The notes beneath the pieces are model-generated. The model was not told the origin of the DNA and did not search any database. It worked only from the letters and a program-made list of their open reading frames with translations. This document shows, one piece after another, positions 26,436 to 38,860 of a stretch of DNA of 64,000 nt. The stretch covers positions 62,001-126,000 of the forward strand of contig CAWBWU010000011.1 of NCBI GenBank assembly GCA_963792655.1. Direction: 5' to 3'. This DNA comes from DOZZ01 sp963792655. GTDB taxonomy: Bacteria; Acidobacteriota; Terriglobia; Bryobacterales; Bryobacteraceae. Each line of letters starts with the position of its first letter. Within the stretch, counting starts at the first letter, position 1. The translations under genes were made by a program, and so were the position numbers.

Positions 26436-26774
26436 CTAGGCCTTCTCGGCCACTTTGACGACGATGTGCGCCATGCGGCGTTGATACCGGTACGCGCGGC
26501 CCATCGGCGCCGGCCGCACACGCTTCTGGCGCGGGCCTTCGTTGACGTAAGCTTCGGACACGTACAAGCGATCGACATCGATCGCATCGTCGAGGTTCTG
26601 CGCATTGGCAATCGCCGACTTAAGCACCTTCTCGACGCTCGGTGCGATCCGCTTATTGATGGTGCGCAACGTGACGATCGCCTTCTCCGCCTGCTGGCCG
26701 CGGATCAAGTCCACTACCAGCCGCGCTTTTTGCGGCGACACGTTCATATATCTGGCTTCTGCTCTGGCTTCCAT
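26436..26774 (-). CDS. rplV: 50S ribosomal protein L22
   Basis: 112 residues, intact. EARYMNVSPQKARLVVDLIR and VDRLYVSEAYVNEGPRQKRV followed by the tunnel-loop end PMGRAYRYQRRMAHIVV identify L22, whose beta hairpin lines the exit tunnel. Between rpsS and rpsC. Confidence 0.97.
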   Translation of the reverse strand: MEARAEARYMNVSPQKARLVVDLIRGQQAEKAIVTLRTINKRIAPSVEKVLKSAIANAQNLDDAIDVDRLYVSEAYVNEGPRQKRVRPAPMGRAYRYQRRMAHIVVKVAEKA

Positions 26775-26786
26775 GGCTAGCTTTCC

Positions 26787-27071
26787 TTACGGACGGCCCG
26801 ACTTCTCAGTGGTTTTCGCCTGGTGCCCCTTGAAGGTACGCGTCGGCGAGAACTCACCCAGCTTGTGGCCCACCATATTCTCAGTCACGTAGACCGGAAT
26901 GAACTTCTTGCCGTTGTGCACCGCAATGGTCTGACCGACAAACTCCGGCAGAATCGTCGAGCGCCGCGACCACGTCCGCGTCACCTTCTTATCGCCCGCC
27001 GCATTCAACGCCTCGATCTTCTTCTCGAGATGCGTATCGGTAAAAGGACCCTTGCTAACTGATCTTCCCAT
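26787..27071 (-). CDS. rpsS: 30S ribosomal protein S19
   Basis: 94 residues, intact. MGRSVSKGPFTDTHLEKKIE, TWSRRSTILPEFVGQTIAVH and VTENMVGHKLGEFSPTRTFK are S19 signatures. Works with S13 at the head of the small subunit. Confidence 0.97.
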   Translation of the reverse strand: MGRSVSKGPFTDTHLEKKIEALNAAGDKKVTRTWSRRSTILPEFVGQTIAVHNGKKFIPVYVTENMVGHKLGEFSPTRTFKGHQAKTTEKSGRP

Positions 27072-27090
27072 CGGTCTCTATTGCCTCGCC

Positions 27091-27921
27091 CTATCTCTTT
27101 TTGGCTTTCCGGCTCACGATGAACCGGTCCGTGCGCTTGTTATTGCGCGTCTTGTAGCCACGTGTCGGCTGGCCCCACGGGGTTACCGGATGGCGGCCGC
27201 CCGAAGTCTTACCCTCACCACCGCCGTGCGGGTGATCGACCGGGTTCATCGAGACGCCGCGGTTGTGCGGCATACGTCCGAGCCAGCGCGAACGGCCCGC
27301 TTTGCCGAGCGATTCGTTCTCATGCTCCGCGTTGCCCACCGAACCGATCGTCGCCATGCATTCGGTCGCGATGCGGCGCACTTCGCCCGAAGGCAGCTTC
27401 AACAGGGCGACTCCGCCTTCACGCGAAACCAATTGCGCCTGAGCGCCCGCCGAACGCGCCATCTGCGCACCGCGGCCAGGTTTCAGCTCGATGTTGTGAA
27501 CAATCGTGCCCGCCGGGATATTCTGCAGCGGCAACGCATTGCCCACCAGAATGTCGGCTTCGGGTCCGGAGGAGAGCGTCGCACCCACCTGCAGCCCATC
27601 GGGCGCAATGATGTAGCGCTTCTCGCCATCGCGGTAGTTCAGCAATGCAATGCGCGCCGAGCGGTTCGGATCGTATTCGATCGACGCTACCGTCGCCGGC
27701 ACGCCCGTCTTGTCGCGCTTGAAGTCGATCACGCGATAAGCCTGCTTGTGTCCGCCGCCGATGAAGCGCGACGTGACGCGGCCCGTCGAGTTTCTTCCAC
27801 CGGTGCGCTTCTTGGGCTCAACCAGTGACTTCTCGGGAGTTTGTTTGGTGATGTCTTCACGCGTCACCACCGTCATGTAACGGCGGCTCGGAGTGAAGGG
27901 TCTGAATGATTTCATCGGCAT
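27091..27921 (-). CDS. rplB: 50S ribosomal protein L2
   Basis: 276 residues, intact. FRPFTPSRRYMTVVTREDIT, GRNSTGRVTSRFIGGGHKQA, and the C-terminal GVSMNPVDHPHGGGEGKTSG with the essential His are characteristic. L2 is needed for subunit joining and peptidyl transfer. Between rplW and rpsS. Confidence 0.98.
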   Translation of the reverse strand: MPMKSFRPFTPSRRYMTVVTREDITKQTPEKSLVEPKKRTGGRNSTGRVTSRFIGGGHKQAYRVIDFKRDKTGVPATVASIEYDPNRSARIALLNYRDGEKRYIIAPDGLQVGATLSSGPEADILVGNALPLQNIPAGTIVHNIELKPGRGAQMARSAGAQAQLVSREGGVALLKLPSGEVRRIATECMATIGSVGNAEHENESLGKAGRSRWLGRMPHNRGVSMNPVDHPHGGGEGKTSGGRHPVTPWGQPTRGYKTRNNKRTDRFIVSRKAKKR

Positions 27922-27939
27922 CGGTGGCTTCTCCGCGGC

Positions 27940-28227
27940 TTAGAGGTCCGCAAACTCCGGAATCTTCTGGCCGTCCTGCAGTTTCACGTACGCCTTTTTC
28001 CAGTCCGAACGGTAGCCCGAGAACTTGCCGCGGCGGCGCAGCTTGCCTTCGACATTCGAGGTGCGCACATCTTCCACCTTGACCGAAAACAGCTTTTCCA
28101 CTGCCTGCCGCACCTGCGTCTTGTTGGCATCCGCCGCCACTTCAAACATCAGCGTGCGTTCGTTCTCTTTCAAATCGTGACCCTTCTCGGTCACCAGCGG
28201 GCGCTTGATTACGTCGTAGATCGTCAC
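27940..28227 (-). CDS. rplW: 50S ribosomal protein L23
   Basis: 95 residues from a GTG at 28227 that overlaps the rplD stop (GTGA): TIYDVIKRPLVTEKGHDLKE, FEVAADANKTQVRQAVEKLF and NVEGKLRRRGKFSGYRSDWK. L23 is the docking site of trigger factor and SRP at the tunnel exit. The open frame continues upstream to 28908 only as an rplD shadow. Confidence 0.95.
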   Translation of the reverse strand: MTIYDVIKRPLVTEKGHDLKENERTLMFEVAADANKTQVRQAVEKLFSVKVEDVRTSNVEGKLRRRGKFSGYRSDWKKAYVKLQDGQKIPEFADL

Positions 28228-28853
28228 TTGGCGAGGCCCTCCGAAAGCTTGCGTGCAGCGCCTTCGCTCAACAACACGTGGCTGGCATCGAGCAGATGGT
28301 AGACGCTGACTTCGCGGCTGCCCATCACCTGTACGCCTTGGAGATTGCGAGCGCCCAGCACCAGGTTGCGCGGTCGCTTCGTTCTCGATCGACCAGCACC
28401 TTCTTGGTGCAGTCGAGTGTGTCGAGCGCGGCGCGGAAATTCTTGGTCTTGTGGTCGTCCAGCGTGAACGACTGGAAGACGCGCAGTTCGCCATCGCGCA
28501 GCTTGGCCGACAATGCCGAGCGCAATGCGCCCGCGGCCATCTTGCGCGGCAGACTGATAGCTGTAGTCGCGCGGTTGCGGACCATGCGACGTGCCGCCAT
28601 GGCGCCACAGCGGCGAACGAACCGAACCGGTACGCGCGCGGCCAGTGCCCTTCTGTTTCCACAACTTTTTGCCCGAGCCCGCTACTTCGTGGCGCGTCTT
28701 GGTCTTGTGCGTTCCGCGGCGGCGGCCGGCTTGAAAATGACGCACGGCTTCGTACAGCAGGTCTTCGTTGACTTCCGCCGCGAACACGGCATCCGACAAC
28801 TCGACCGAGCCCACTACTTGATTCTTGAGATCGAAAATATCGACGACAGGCAT
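28224..28853 (-). CDS. rplD: 50S ribosomal protein L4 (compensated frameshifts)
   Basis: The frame is open throughout (209 residues), but the middle is wrong: after SHGPQPRDYSYQ the correct L4 sequence (LPRKMAAGALRSALSAKLRD, FQSFTLDDHKTKNFRAALD) lies in another frame between about 28560 and 28375, then the original frame resumes at NLVLGARNLQGVQVMGSREV. Two or more indels cancel out. N-terminus MPVVDIFDLKNQVVGSVELS and GKKLWKQKGTGRARTGSVRS are normal L4. Automated annotation would accept a protein with a scrambled centre. L4 contacts the exit tunnel. Confidence 0.95.
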   Translation of the reverse strand: MPVVDIFDLKNQVVGSVELSDAVFAAEVNEDLLYEAVRHFQAGRRRGTHKTKTRHEVAGSGKKLWKQKGTGRARTGSVRSPLWRHGGTSHGPQPRDYSYQSAAQDGRGRIALGIVGQAARWRTARLPVVHAGRPQDQEFPRRARHTRLHQEGAGRSRTKRPRNLVLGARNLQGVQVMGSREVSVYHLLDASHVLLSEGAARKLSEGLAK

Positions 28854-29485
28854 TAGCGCTTGGCCCTCCGCAGCACAACGTAGCTGCCATTGGCGCCGGG
28901 CACCGCACCCTTCACCGCGATTACGTTGTCTTCCGCCATCACTTCCACTACTTCGAGGTTGCGAACGGTGACGCGCTCGTCGCCCATGTGGCCGCCCATG
29001 CGCATGCCGGGAACGACACGGCTCGGGAAGCTCGATGCACCGATCGAACCAGGAGCGCGGTGGAACATCGAACCATGGCTGCCTTCGCCGCCACGGAAGT
29101 GATGCCGCTTCACAACACCCGCAAAGCCCTTACCCTTCAGATGCCGATGACATCGACCTTGTCTTTGGGCTTGAACTGATCAGCCAGCACCTTATCGCCC
29201 GGCTTCAGATCGTCATCGCCCGGCCGCATGCTCAGCTCGCGCAGGAAGCGGATGCCCTCGGCTCCCGCCTTCTTCAAATGCCCCGCCTCGGGCCGGTTCA
29301 TGCGCGCCGGCTTGACGAACTCAACCAAACCCAACTGCACCGCGTCATAGCCATCCGCCGTCGGCAGTCTTGCGCTGCACCACGGTGCACGGACCCGCCT
29401 TCAACAGCGTGACCGGCACCACCTGACCGTCAGGCCGGAAGACCTGCGTCATACCGATTTTTCTACCCAGAATTCCTGGACTCAT
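28853..29485 (-). CDS. rplC: 50S ribosomal protein L3 (frameshifted)
   Basis: Start MSPGILGRKIGMTQVFRPDG at 29485, then VQLGLVEFVKPARMNRPEAG, ADQFKPKDKVDVIGI and, in the last frame, KRHHFRGGEGSHGSMFHRAP, GSIGASSFPSRVVPGMRMGG and HMGDERVTVRNLEVVEV. Indels near 29350 and 29143 split it in three. The stop shares a base with the rplD ATG (TAATG). About 211 residues, normal for L3, an assembly initiator. Confidence 0.95.
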
Positions 29486-29533
29486 ATCATCACTTCCGCG
29501 TTAACTGTCTTTACTCTTCAGGCTGCGCCCGGC

Positions 29534-29867
29534 TTACTTGTGATCCTTACCGAAGGCTTTGATTTCGACATCAACGCCTGCCGGCAGATCGAGCTTCATC
29601 AGCGCGTCCACAGTCTGCTGGGTCGGCTCCAAGAATATCGAGCAGACGCTTGTGGGTGCGAATCTCAAACTGCTCCCGCGACTTCTTGTCGACGTGCGGC
29701 GAACGCAGCACCGTGGTCTTGCTCTTCGCCGTCGGCAGCGGAATCGGGCCCGCCACCGAAGCGCCCGTGCGCTTCGCCGTGTCTACAATCTCGGTCGTCG
29801 ACTGGTCGAGGATCCGGTGATCGTAGGCCTTCAGCCGGATGCGGATTCTTTCTCTTAGAGAAGCCAT
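29534..29867 (-). CDS. rpsJ: 30S ribosomal protein S10 (frameshifted)
   Basis: RERIRIRLKAYDHRILDQST, GPIPLPTAKSKTTVLRSPHV and KSREQFEIRTHKRLLDIL, then after one indel near 29635 EPTQQTVDALMKLDLPAGVD and VEIKAFGKDHK with TAA at 29534. About 111 residues, a little longer than usual (102-105). S10 (NusE) also serves in antitermination. Starts 4 bp after tuf, linking the str and S10 operons. Confidence 0.95.
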
Positions 29868-29871
29868 CGGC

Positions 29872-31060
<1,189 letters not shown>

Positions 31061-31074
31061 CGGATTCGTCTCCT

Positions 31075-33170
<2,096 letters not shown>

Positions 33171-33235
33171 GAATCCTGACTAAATCCCTTTGTGTCCCTG
33201 TGTTGCCAGCCGGCCCGATTGCCGGCGGTAGTTGC

Positions 33236-33711
33236 TTACCAGCGATAATGCGCGAACGCTTTGTTGGCTTCCGCCATGCGGTGCACGTCGTCGCGCTTCT
33301 TGATCGCTCCGCCGCGCAGGTTGGCGGCATCGTTCAGTTCGTTGGCGAGCTTTTCCGGCATGCCCTTCTCGGCGCGTCCGCGGGCGTTCGACAGAATCCA
33401 GCGGATCGCCAGCGATCGTGCGGCGGTGTCTGCGGAACTTCGATCGGCACCTGGTAGTTCGCGCCACCCACGCGCCGCGTCTTCACTTCGAGCAGCGGCT
33501 TGCAGTTCTCGACCGCCTTCTTGAACAGCTTCAGCGGATCGTCGCCTGCGCGCGCTCTTTCATCTTGTCCATCGAGGTGTAGAAGATCTTCTGTGCGGTG
33601 TTCTTCTTGCCGTCCCACATCATCGAGCAGACGAATTTCTCCACCATGGTCGAGTTGTAGACCGGGTCCGGCAGCGATCTCGCGGGTTTCAATGCGTCGT
33701 CTGCGTGGCAT
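33236..33711 (-). CDS. rpsG: 30S ribosomal protein S7 (frameshifted)
   Basis: MPRRRRIETREI starts the gene; KLFKKAVENCKPLLEVKTRR and VGGANYQVPIEVPQTPPHDR are in the first frame again, and the end (ANELNDAANLRGGAIKKRDD, VHRMAEANKAFAHYRW, TAA at 33236) is in another. Indels near 33660, 33548 and 33410. About 158 residues, normal. S7 nucleates the head of the small subunit and is the usual repressor of the str operon. Confidence 0.94.
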
Positions 33712-33727
33712 CTAAAATCTCTCGCCC

Positions 33728-34117
33728 TTACTTCTTCGCCGCCGCGACCTTGGGCCGCTTGGCGCCATACTTCGAACGGCTCTGCTTGCGGTTGGCCACA
33801 CCGGCCGTATCGAGCGCACCGCGCACCACGTGATAGCGCACGCCCGGAAGATCCTTCACACGGCCGCCGCGGATCAGCACAATCGAGTGCTCCTGCAGGT
33901 TGTGGCCGACACCTGGGATATACGTGGTGACTTCAATGCCATTCGTCAAACGAACGCGCGCGACTTTGCGCAGCGCCGAGTTCGGCTTCTTGGGAGTGGA
34001 CGTATACACGCGGGTACAAACACCGCGCTTCTGCGGACAGCTCTGCAGTGCGGGGCTGGCAGTCTTCCAACGTGGCGGTTTGCGCCCGTTGCGTACAAGT
34101 TGATTGAAAGTTGGCAC
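33728..34117 (-). CDS. rpsL: 30S ribosomal protein S12
   Basis: 129 residues, intact, from a GTG at 34117 (next codons PTFNQLVRNGRKPPRWKTAS) behind a weak AGGGA. KKPNSALRKVARVRLTNGIE and PGVGHNLQEHSIVLIRGGRV keep the Lys residues whose change gives streptomycin resistance, so the site is wild-type. First gene of the 35-gene array; its promoter must lie in the 470 bp upstream. Confidence 0.96.
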   Translation of the reverse strand: MPTFNQLVRNGRKPPRWKTASPALQSCPQKRGVCTRVYTSTPKKPNSALRKVARVRLTNGIEVTTYIPGVGHNLQEHSIVLIRGGRVKDLPGVRYHVVRGALDTAGVANRKQSRSKYGAKRPKVAAAKK

Positions 34118-34590
34118 GAACGATCCCTAACTATTCCAAAAAAACAAAAATTTATTCCGGAAACATCCTGAACCACAGAGGGAAATCAGGAAAACCACAT
34201 CACTACACTTGTCCGGGCGCTCACGAACCTGACTCCCCGGTAAGGAAATCAGTTCGAACTTGCGAGGACTTCATTTGAACGGTCCATACGTCTAAATCGC
34301 TGCAAACAATCGATTAGAGCCTCGGGACCGGTTCCCAGCCGGATCCTCACAATGAGGATGGTAGCCAGGAACTGAAGAGCATACTCGCCAAACCTTACCA
34401 GTGTAGGAAGGAAGGGGAAGGTTGTCAACACGTCCCCGCGCGGCGACCCTTCTAGTAGTGTCCAATGACTGCGTTGCTGAAAATCAGAGGCGCGACTGGA
34501 TGGAGCGCATTGGCCAGGGTTCGGATTTGCGGAATGCGTGAGCTTTCGGCTCTGCGCTCTCTCCAGTCGCGCCTCTGACACTACGCGGAC
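34118..34590. other. Intergenic region upstream of the ribosomal array
   Basis: Holds the leader of the rpsL transcript, which is unusually T-rich on the minus strand (TTTTTGTTTTTTT near 34137-34151), and a separate palindromic element (34485-34577, listed below). I cannot name a promoter here with confidence. A 110-residue open frame (34249-34581, minus) lies across the palindrome and is not believed. Confidence 0.4.
34485..34577. repeat. Long inverted repeat, 16-bp perfect arms
   Basis: Left arm CAGAGGCGCGACTGGA (34485-34500) matches the right arm TCCAGTCGCGCCTCTG (34562-34577) perfectly across 61 bp. Partly complementary inner sequence (GGAGCGCA with TGCGCTCT) extends the fold, and an outer TAGTGT/ACACTA pair exists if about 22 bp is looped out on the left. 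The shape suggests a non-autonomous mobile or REPIN-like element. Confidence 0.6.
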
Positions 34591-35397
34591 TTACTCCTGC
34601 TTGGTGGCTGCGTAAAGATATCTCAACAATCTACGCTCGCGCGTTAATTGCGCCGTGCAGCTCAAAAAACGCTGCAGGCCTTCGTAGTTTCCCCTACCTT
34701 CGACTTCAATCAGCGGGCCAGCATGCGCCTCCCGTGCCTCGCGCCATCTTTCCGCGATCTCGGCGACGTTAGACGTTGTATCGCTGGTGGTATCCAGGCG
34801 GAACCCAGCCGCCTCGATCAGGCTCTCGTTTACCCCTGGCGCCGCGAAGACGTAGCGCCCGATCGAGCTGCGTGCGGCGACCTCTTCATTTGTGATCAGG
34901 CCTGCGACGACCAGCGCGTCGCTGAACAGCAGACGGCTGCCCGGGCGCAACACCCGGTACAACTCCCGCAGCAGCTTCGGCCGGTCGGGCACATGGCAGA
35001 AGGTATCGTTCGAAAACGCCGCATCGAAGCTTCCGCGCTCGAACGGAAGGTCGTTCGATACGTCGTGCTGCCGGAAGTGGACCCGCGCTTCGAGGCCGCT
35101 GTAGCGGGCCAACTCGCCGGCTGTCGCCACACCGTTGGCGTTGAGGTCAAGACCGGTGACGCTGCAACCAACTACTTCCGCAAGGTGAAGTGCATAGCGG
35201 CCGGAACCGAAGCCGATTTCGAGGACGTGCGATGCTGCCGAGAGCTTCAGAAGGCCGGGGATTGCCTCTGACTCGCCAGTGGTGACCCAACTGGTCTGGC
35301 CGAAGTCGCAGCCGTAGGTCGCCAGACGAATCTGCCGGTAGAGATCCGATGTGTGATCACGGTAAGCGTGGTTGTAGAGGTCGAATTGTTGCGGCAC
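34591..35397 (-). CDS. Class I SAM-dependent methyltransferase
   Basis: 268 residues. Rossmann motif I EIGFGSGR at 60-67, acidic LDLNANGV after it, QHDVSNDLPF, and FDAAFSNDTFCHVPDRPKLL with RELYRVLRPGSRLLFSDALV are typical of the Methyltransf_11/25 group related to small-molecule and quinone/sarcosine methylases. The C-terminal ESLIEAAGFRLDTTSDTTSN is a substrate-binding helix region. Substrate unknown. Stands alone, divergent from the acetyltransferase gene. Intact frame. Confidence 0.88.
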   Translation of the reverse strand: MPQQFDLYNHAYRDHTSDLYRQIRLATYGCDFGQTSWVTTGESEAIPGLLKLSAASHVLEIGFGSGRYALHLAEVVGCSVTGLDLNANGVATAGELARYSGLEARVHFRQHDVSNDLPFERGSFDAAFSNDTFCHVPDRPKLLRELYRVLRPGSRLLFSDALVVAGLITNEEVAARSSIGRYVFAAPGVNESLIEAAGFRLDTTSDTTSNVAEIAERWREAREAHAGPLIEVEGRGNYEGLQRFLSCTAQLTRERRLLRYLYAATKQE

Positions 35398-35509
35398 AAC
35401 GTTAGGGCCAGCTTAGCGCTGTCCGCCGGCGCTTACTTAGCAGCACGCGCAGAATGGGCTTTGCTCTGGCGTACACTGGCCTCTGAAGCTGCGGCGCAGT
35501 ATCGAGATC

Positions 35510-36385
35510 ATGTCACCCGAACACGACCACGAAGTCACCATCCGCACAGCCACGCCGGACGACGCGGCGCAATGCGGCCAGATCTGTTTCGACGCCTTTG
35601 CGTCGATCAGCGGCGCCCACGGTTTTCCGCCTGACATCCCCGCACCAGAGGCTGCAGCTGGCTTTCTCGGCTCAATGTTCTCGCATCCCGGCTTTTATTG
35701 CGTGGTGGCAACCATTGACGGCAAGATCGCCGGCAGCAATTGTCTGGACGAGCGGTCGGTCATAACTGGCGTCGGACCGATTACGGTTGACCCCGGCGTG
35801 CAGAATCGGGGTATTGGCCGGAAGCTGATGCAGGCAGTGATGCGACGCTCGGAAGAGAAGGGTTCGGCCGGTATCCGATTGGTGCAGGCTGCTTTTCATA
35901 ACCGTTCGTTGTCGCTCTACGCGGGCCTCGGTTTCGATGTACGCGAGCCGCTCGCCTGTATGCAGGGCAGGACGGCACAGCGAAGCGTGCCCGGGTGCGT
36001 GGTGCGTTCCGCGGAAGCTGCCGATCTCGAAACGTGCAATGCACTGTCTAGACACGTGCATGGATTCGACCGGGCAAAGGACTTGGCGGAAGCGACCGAG
36101 CAGGGTCGCGCCAAAGTCGTCGAGCGCGGCGGCCGCATCACCGGGTACGCGACCGGCTTGGCCTTCTTTGCGCATGCGACGGCGGAGACGACGACGGATT
36201 TACAAGCACTCATCGCGTCGGTAGACGCTTTCGAGGGTCCAGGCATACTGGTGCCTTCACGCAACAGCGAGCTGTTCCGGTGGTGCCTGTCGAACGGATT
36301 GCGAGTGGTCGAACCTCTTACGTTGATGAGCATCGGACTGTACAACGAGCCCGCCGGAGCCTGGCTGCCATCAATTTCTTTCTGA
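35510..36385 (+). CDS. GNAT-family N-acetyltransferase
   Basis: 291 residues. The N-terminal GNAT fold begins VTIRTATPDDAAQCGQICFD and has the acetyl-CoA loop VQNRGIGRKLMQAVMRR preceded by ITVDPG, then GIRLVQAAFHNRSLSLYAGL. The C-terminal half (from about 165) starts like a second GNAT repeat (CVVRSAEAADLETCNALSRH) but lacks the CoA loop, as in several tandem GNAT proteins. Substrate unknown. Intact; transcribed away from the methyltransferase. Confidence 0.88.
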   Translation: MSPEHDHEVTIRTATPDDAAQCGQICFDAFASISGAHGFPPDIPAPEAAAGFLGSMFSHPGFYCVVATIDGKIAGSNCLDERSVITGVGPITVDPGVQNRGIGRKLMQAVMRRSEEKGSAGIRLVQAAFHNRSLSLYAGLGFDVREPLACMQGRTAQRSVPGCVVRSAEAADLETCNALSRHVHGFDRAKDLAEATEQGRAKVVERGGRITGYATGLAFFAHATAETTTDLQALIASVDAFEGPGILVPSRNSELFRWCLSNGLRVVEPLTLMSIGLYNEPAGAWLPSISF

Positions 36386-36486
36386 TCTTTTGTCCGCGCC
36401 GCGGTCGCGTTCGTTATGCCTTGTTCGCGAAGTTTGAAATAATGCCAGAACACCAGGCACTCCCCGCACTATAGGTTTGAGAGAAG

Positions 36487-38109
36487 ATGACATCGGTGAA
36501 AGAAATTTGCATCCTGGGCGGTGGTTTCGCGGGTGTCTACACGGCACGGGTTCTGGAGAAGCTGCTGAAGCCGGGCGAAGCAAACGTCACTCTGGTGAAT
36601 CGCGAAAACTACTGGGTCTACCAGCCGATGCTGCCGGAGGTGATCTCCGGCTCGATCGGGCTACTCGACGTCGTGTCGCCCATCCGCGCGCTTTGCCCCG
36701 GCACTAACTTTCTAATGCGCGACGTCGAACGCATCGATCTCGACTCGAACACGGTGACCGTGAGTCCTGGGTTTATGCCGCGGCGCAAAGAGGTCCGCTT
36801 CGATTACCTGGTGATCGCGCTCGGCAACGCGACTGATTTCTATGGCATGCCCGGCATGCTCGAAAACGCTTTCCCGTTCAAGAATCTGGCGGACGCGCTT
36901 GCACTGCGCAATCACGTGATCCGCACCCTCGAAGAAGCCGAATCCGAGGATGACCCGGCGCTGCAGCAGAAGCTGCTCACCTTTGTAGTGGGCGGCGGCG
37001 GCTTCTCCGGCGTAGAAGTAGTTGCCGAACTGAACGATTTCGTCAACACGGTCAAGGCGAACTACCGGCGCCTGGAGACTATCCCTGCCCGCTGCATTCT
37101 GGTGCAGTCGGGGAATCGCATCCTGCCCGAGATGGCCGAACCGCTCGCACTTTTCGCGCAGAAGATTCTGCGCCGTCGCGGCGTGCGCATCATTTTGCAG
37201 GATCGTCTGGTGGCCGCCACCTCAGAAAAGGCTGTGCTCAAATCAGGCGAACAAATCGCCTGCAAGACGATTGTGTCGACGGTGCCGTCGGGCCCTGTGG
37301 AGTCGCTCCGGCATCTGGATGTGGCAAAAGAAAAGGGCAAGCTGCTGGTCAACACGCAGCTCGAAGTGGTCGGCCATGAAGGAAAGGTGTGGGCTCTGGG
37401 CGATTGCGCGGCGATCAAGACTGTTTCGGGGAAGCCGGTTCCGCCCACTGCGCAACACGCCACACGCGAAGCCACGACCGCTGCAACCAACATCGTAAGA
37501 GCGCTGCGCGGCGGCGAGGAAGCGCATTTCGCGTTCGAAGGCCTGGGCACGTTGAGCTCGCTCGGCCACGGTTCGGCGGTAGCTCAGATCTTCGGCATCA
37601 AACTCTCGGGCTTGATCGCCTTCGTGCTGTGGCGTTTCATCTACTTGATGAAAATGCCGGGCGTTAACCGGAAAGTGCGCATCTCGCTCGGCTGGCTCAT
37701 CCGCCTGTTATTTCCACCCGACTTCGCGCAGGCCAGGGTCAGCAGCCCATCGGGTGTTCAACACCAACATTTCGAGCCCGGTGATTATGTGTTTTCGCAG
37801 GGCGATGTGGGCGACAAGGTTTACATCATTGAGAAGGGTGAGTGCGAGGTGATCCGCGAGGATGAAACGGGTGATCGCGTACTCGCCGAACTCCGCCCGG
37901 GTGAGTGCTTCGGCGAGATGGGCGTGATGGGCGACAGTTTGCGCATGGCGAGCATCCGCGCGCGCACTCCGTTGGACGTAGTGGTCATTGAGAAAGCGGA
38001 CTTCCTGCAACTGCGCCGCAGCGTCCCGGAATTTGGCAGCGCCTTCGAAAAAATAGCGCTGCAGCGCAAATCGCCGCCCGAGAAGCAGTCTTCGTTGGTT
38101 CAGGACTAG
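36487..38109 (+). CDS. NDH-2-type FAD oxidoreductase fused to a cyclic-nucleotide-binding domain
   Basis: 540 residues, intact. Type II NADH dehydrogenase core: FAD loop GGGFAG at 11-16, NADH loop GGGGFSGVE at 169-177, the second FAD motif VWALGDCAA near 301-309 and the amphipathic membrane-anchoring segment near 373-412 (LIAFVLWRFIYLMKM). From about 425 a CAP_ED domain follows: FEPGDYVFSQGDVGDKVYII and CFGEMGVMGDSLRMAS, keeping the GE and R-x-A residues of the nucleotide pocket. Known role of the core is rotenone-insensitive NADH-to-quinone electron transfer; allosteric control by cAMP or similar is inferred. First of a four-gene redox cluster. Confidence 0.92.
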   Translation: MTSVKEICILGGGFAGVYTARVLEKLLKPGEANVTLVNRENYWVYQPMLPEVISGSIGLLDVVSPIRALCPGTNFLMRDVERIDLDSNTVTVSPGFMPRRKEVRFDYLVIALGNATDFYGMPGMLENAFPFKNLADALALRNHVIRTLEEAESEDDPALQQKLLTFVVGGGGFSGVEVVAELNDFVNTVKANYRRLETIPARCILVQSGNRILPEMAEPLALFAQKILRRRGVRIILQDRLVAATSEKAVLKSGEQIACKTIVSTVPSGPVESLRHLDVAKEKGKLLVNTQLEVVGHEGKVWALGDCAAIKTVSGKPVPPTAQHATREATTAATNIVRALRGGEEAHFAFEGLGTLSSLGHGSAVAQIFGIKLSGLIAFVLWRFIYLMKMPGVNRKVRISLGWLIRLLFPPDFAQARVSSPSGVQHQHFEPGDYVFSQGDVGDKVYIIEKGECEVIREDETGDRVLAELRPGECFGEMGVMGDSLRMASIRARTPLDVVVIEKADFLQLRRSVPEFGSAFEKIALQRKSPPEKQSSLVQD

Positions 38110-38152
38110 TTTCGGTTGACTTGAAGCCTGTGTAAACGCATCATAAGAAAAC

Positions 38153-38860
38153 ATGTTGCGCAGCCTGCTCACGCGGGGAATATTCTGGGCTCTCAGCGTT
38201 CCCTTATTCGCAGCGGAGACCAGCCCGCTCACCAAAAACAAGTTTCAACTGGATCCTGTCGAGGATTGGGGTCAGCGGTTCCTTTACGCCGCGATCATCC
38301 TCGGGATTCTTATCGTTCTCTACACGCTGATCCGTTATCGCGGACGCACGGCGGGCGCCGTTTCGTGGGCTTTGCTCGCGTTGGGCATCGCTCTTGTGCC
38401 ATTAGCGATGACAGGTTTTGGAACGATCCTGGTGTTCGACAAAGCCGAGCGCGTAGAATTCTGCCAGTCGTGTCATCTGACGATGAACGTCTTCGTGCAA
38501 GACATGCACAACCCGAAGAGCAATAGTCTGGCGGCGGTGCATTTCAAAAATCTCTATATTCCCGACAACCAGTGCTATGTCTGCCACACCTCATACGGGA
38601 TGTTCGGAACGGTGGAAGCGAAGGAATCCGGTATGTACGACGTGTACAAGTACTACACCGGCATCTTTCTGCACGGGGGGCACTTTGCCAAAGCGAAGAT
38701 GCGTTCGCCGTATCCGAACCATGATTGTTTGAAGTGCCACGCGCAATCCGCCAAGTGGCTGGGACATGAAGAGCACCAGACGGTGAAAGAGCAGCTCTTC
38801 AAAGATGAGATGAAGTGCCTGGATTGCCACGGGTCGGAGCACCCCGCGCACAATGTCTAA
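38153..38860 (+). CDS. Tetraheme membrane cytochrome c (NapC/NirT-like)
   Basis: 235 residues. A signal-like start is followed by two membrane segments (FLYAAIILGILIVLYTLI and AVSWALLALGIALVPLAM), then four CxxCH motifs: CQSCH, CYVCH, CLKCH, CLDCH. NapC/NrfH relatives carry electrons from quinol to periplasmic partners. It lies 43 bp after the NADH dehydrogenase and overlaps the next gene by 8 bp, so it probably accepts electrons from the same quinone pool. Two helices rather than one, so not a strict NapC. Confidence 0.88.
   Translation: MLRSLLTRGIFWALSVPLFAAETSPLTKNKFQLDPVEDWGQRFLYAAIILGILIVLYTLIRYRGRTAGAVSWALLALGIALVPLAMTGFGTILVFDKAERVEFCQSCHLTMNVFVQDMHNPKSNSLAAVHFKNLYIPDNQCYVCHTSYGMFGTVEAKESGMYDVYKYYTGIFLHGGHFAKAKMRSPYPNHDCLKCHAQSAKWLGHEEHQTVKEQLFKDEMKCLDCHGSEHPAHNV

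Noticed and set aside
34249..34581. 110-residue minus-strand frame before rpsL
   Set aside because: Crosses a large inverted repeat, has no homology-like motif or ribosome site, and lies where the rpsL promoter should be.
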